Part shown: piece by piece, positions 62,701 through 64,000 of the stretch
How the letters are laid out: every line of letters starts with the position of its first letter
Numbering within the stretch: the first letter of the stretch is position 1
Origin: Zonotrichia leucophrys gambelii
Lineage: Eukaryota; Chordata; Aves; Passeriformes; Passerellidae
Length of the DNA: 64,000 bases
NCBI RefSeq assembly: GCF_028769735.1
Contig: NC_088171.1
Coordinates: forward strand, 64,036,216 to 64,100,215
Direction of reading: 5' to 3'
The notes under the pieces: model-generated
Databases searched by the model: none
What the model was told of the DNA's origin: nothing
What the model saw: only the letters and a program-made list of their open reading frames with translations
Position numbers and translations under genes: made by a program

Positions 62701-64000
62701 TGTGTTTTCTGTGTCATTGCAGTGCCAGAAAATGCTGGTGTGGCTTTAGGAGCAGGCTTACAGGGATGCTGGGGTGGGAAAGAACCTTAGCAGGACCTGT
62801 GTGTTTTGGAGGTGTTCTGGGAGGGAACCCCCCTTCCACTGCTGTATTCCCAATCTGCACTAAGAGGCTCTGCTGGAGTCTCTGTGCTGGTGTGAGGAAA
62901 GCACAGAAATGCTGATGGCAGAGAAGGGACTGCAAACGTGTAGGAAACTGCTGTGAGCGGGTGGGATGTGCTGTGAAGCACAAGGGGCTTTTAGTCCAAT
63001 AAAATACACGTTTCCCCAGTGCTTACTGCTCTGTTTAAGTTCTTCTGTGTTACGTCCAATTTTCTATGAACGTGACCAATTTCTGTTCCCCTGGATGTCA
63101 GAAGCAGGGTTTGAGGGAAGTGCAATGATACCCAGACTGAGATTCTTGAAGGACAAGTGTATTATGTGTCAGTTTTATTGATCAGAGGCAATTAGCTCAG
63201 CCAAACCCAATTAGGACACAGTTTTAGTTTTAGGCACACAGACATTAATCACTCATTATCCAAGTGAACTCTAAAGGGAATTACAACAGACTAACAGAAT
63301 AAAATGGCTGTCCCTTTGCTGCTAATGGAGGAGTTTTCTAGATTTTTATTTGGTAATATACTGCTTGTTTTGCTGACTTCCTCTTACATTAAATCTGCTT
63401 TTGTTTTTTGCACTTTTTTCCATCAACAAGATCTTAATCATCTGTCATTCTGGCCTTTCTCGTGACAAATATCGTCCCATGAGTGATTTTAATGGATTTT
63501 CCCCCTTTTATTTTTTCCCCTGTTAACTCCTCCCCTTGGTTGCTGCTCTTGCTTAAGGCAATTTTTGTTGAAGCCTTCTGGCTGACTGCCTAGCATTTGG
63601 CTAATAACTCTGTGCAATTGTCAACTTCATACTGTTTCAGCGTTTGAAATAAAATTCTCTTTCCTCATTTTATATGGGTCTGCTGTTTACTAGTTCATTA
63701 TGCACAGAATCTAATCCACTTATGCTGTAAGTAGCCTGGAGACAGAGATGGGTTTTTTTTATCTTCATGTTGTATTTTATTTATTGAGCATAATTCAGTT
63801 TGAATGAAATGAAATAGTTAGAATGGCTCTTGTACTTCTGCAGAACTTTCTTATCACAGTACATTTTGTCAGTTTGATTTATTTTATCTGTCTATTTACC
63901 ATTGTTGTGACAACCCAGAGTTGCTTTACTAGCTACAGTAAAAGTATCTCATCCTCCTGGAAAGTACTTCATATTTCAAATTACATAGCTTCAGGCTGGA
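56771..64000. other. Upstream intergenic DNA
   Basis: 7.2 kb beyond the promoter island. It contains the CR1 tail at 56947-57400 and a short direct repeat at about 57438-57462 (GGTGTCCCTAG twice). The rest is AT-rich. Open frames here (the longest at 60306-60725, 139 codons) have no recognisable domain and no promoter-like context. I see no divergent gene starting at the island. Confidence 0.7.
56947..57400 (+). mobile_element. CR1 LINE 3' fragment upstream of DTNBP1
   Basis: Sense CR1: CTGGAGCATCTCTTTTACGA, GGCTGCGCCTGTTCAGCCTTG, AATAGGACAAGAAGCAACAG and AAGTTGCCCAGGGAGGTTGTG, then CTTGAGCAGGGAGGTTGGG. It ends near TGTGGTCTATTCCAAGCTGA. It starts only about 200 bp beyond the CpG island, so it bounds the promoter on the distal side. 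Confidence 0.9.

Overview
The window looks like a piece of a bird genome, probably a songbird. It is AT-rich, intron-scale vertebrate DNA with at least six CR1-type LINE tails (the dominant avian retroposon) and avian-type endogenous retrovirus LTRs. Prokaryotic gene organisation is absent. The only protein-coding gene I can support is the 5' part of DTNBP1 (dysbindin, a BLOC-1 subunit) on the minus strand. It starts in a CpG island at about 56.1-56.8 kb. Seven coding exons run leftwards: 56474-56529, 53065-53115, 50824-50874, 50075-50135, 47388-47520, 40931-41063 and a 23-nt micro-exon at 28099-28121. All have GT/AG borders, consistent phase and recognisable dysbindin peptides. They encode 169 complete codons, roughly the N-terminal half of a protein of about 350 residues. 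The remaining exons must lie left of position 1.

Layout from left to right: 1-28098 is the visible part of intron 7. It carries CR1 tails, a 2.74-kb mini-provirus at 4043-6783 with two LTRs around only 198 bp of internal DNA, a GC-rich patch near 18.6 kb and several perfect hairpins. 28122-40930 is intron 6, with a 1305-bp solo LTR of the same family in the opposite orientation at 32310-33614. 41064-56473 holds introns 1-5, with an older CR1 copy, a hairpin cluster and microsatellites. 56090-56770 is the CpG-island promoter and first exon. 56770-64000 is upstream intergenic DNA with one CR1 tail and no gene I can support.

The most interesting object is the mini-provirus. It keeps everything needed in cis for retrotransposition: matching 5-bp target duplications, both LTRs, a primer-binding site matching the 3' end of tRNA-Glu over about 23 nt, and a polypurine tract. 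It has no room for gag, pol or env. Its two LTRs differ mostly by clustered GC-to-AT transitions at GG/CC sites, while many CpG sites are unchanged. That pattern suggests cytidine-deaminase DNA editing rather than ordinary decay. The element lies in the same orientation as DTNBP1, so its polyadenylation signals are in sense with the host transcript.

Identification of DTNBP1 rests on recalled dysbindin sequence, not a database search. Repeat family assignments are by recognition of typical sequence only.
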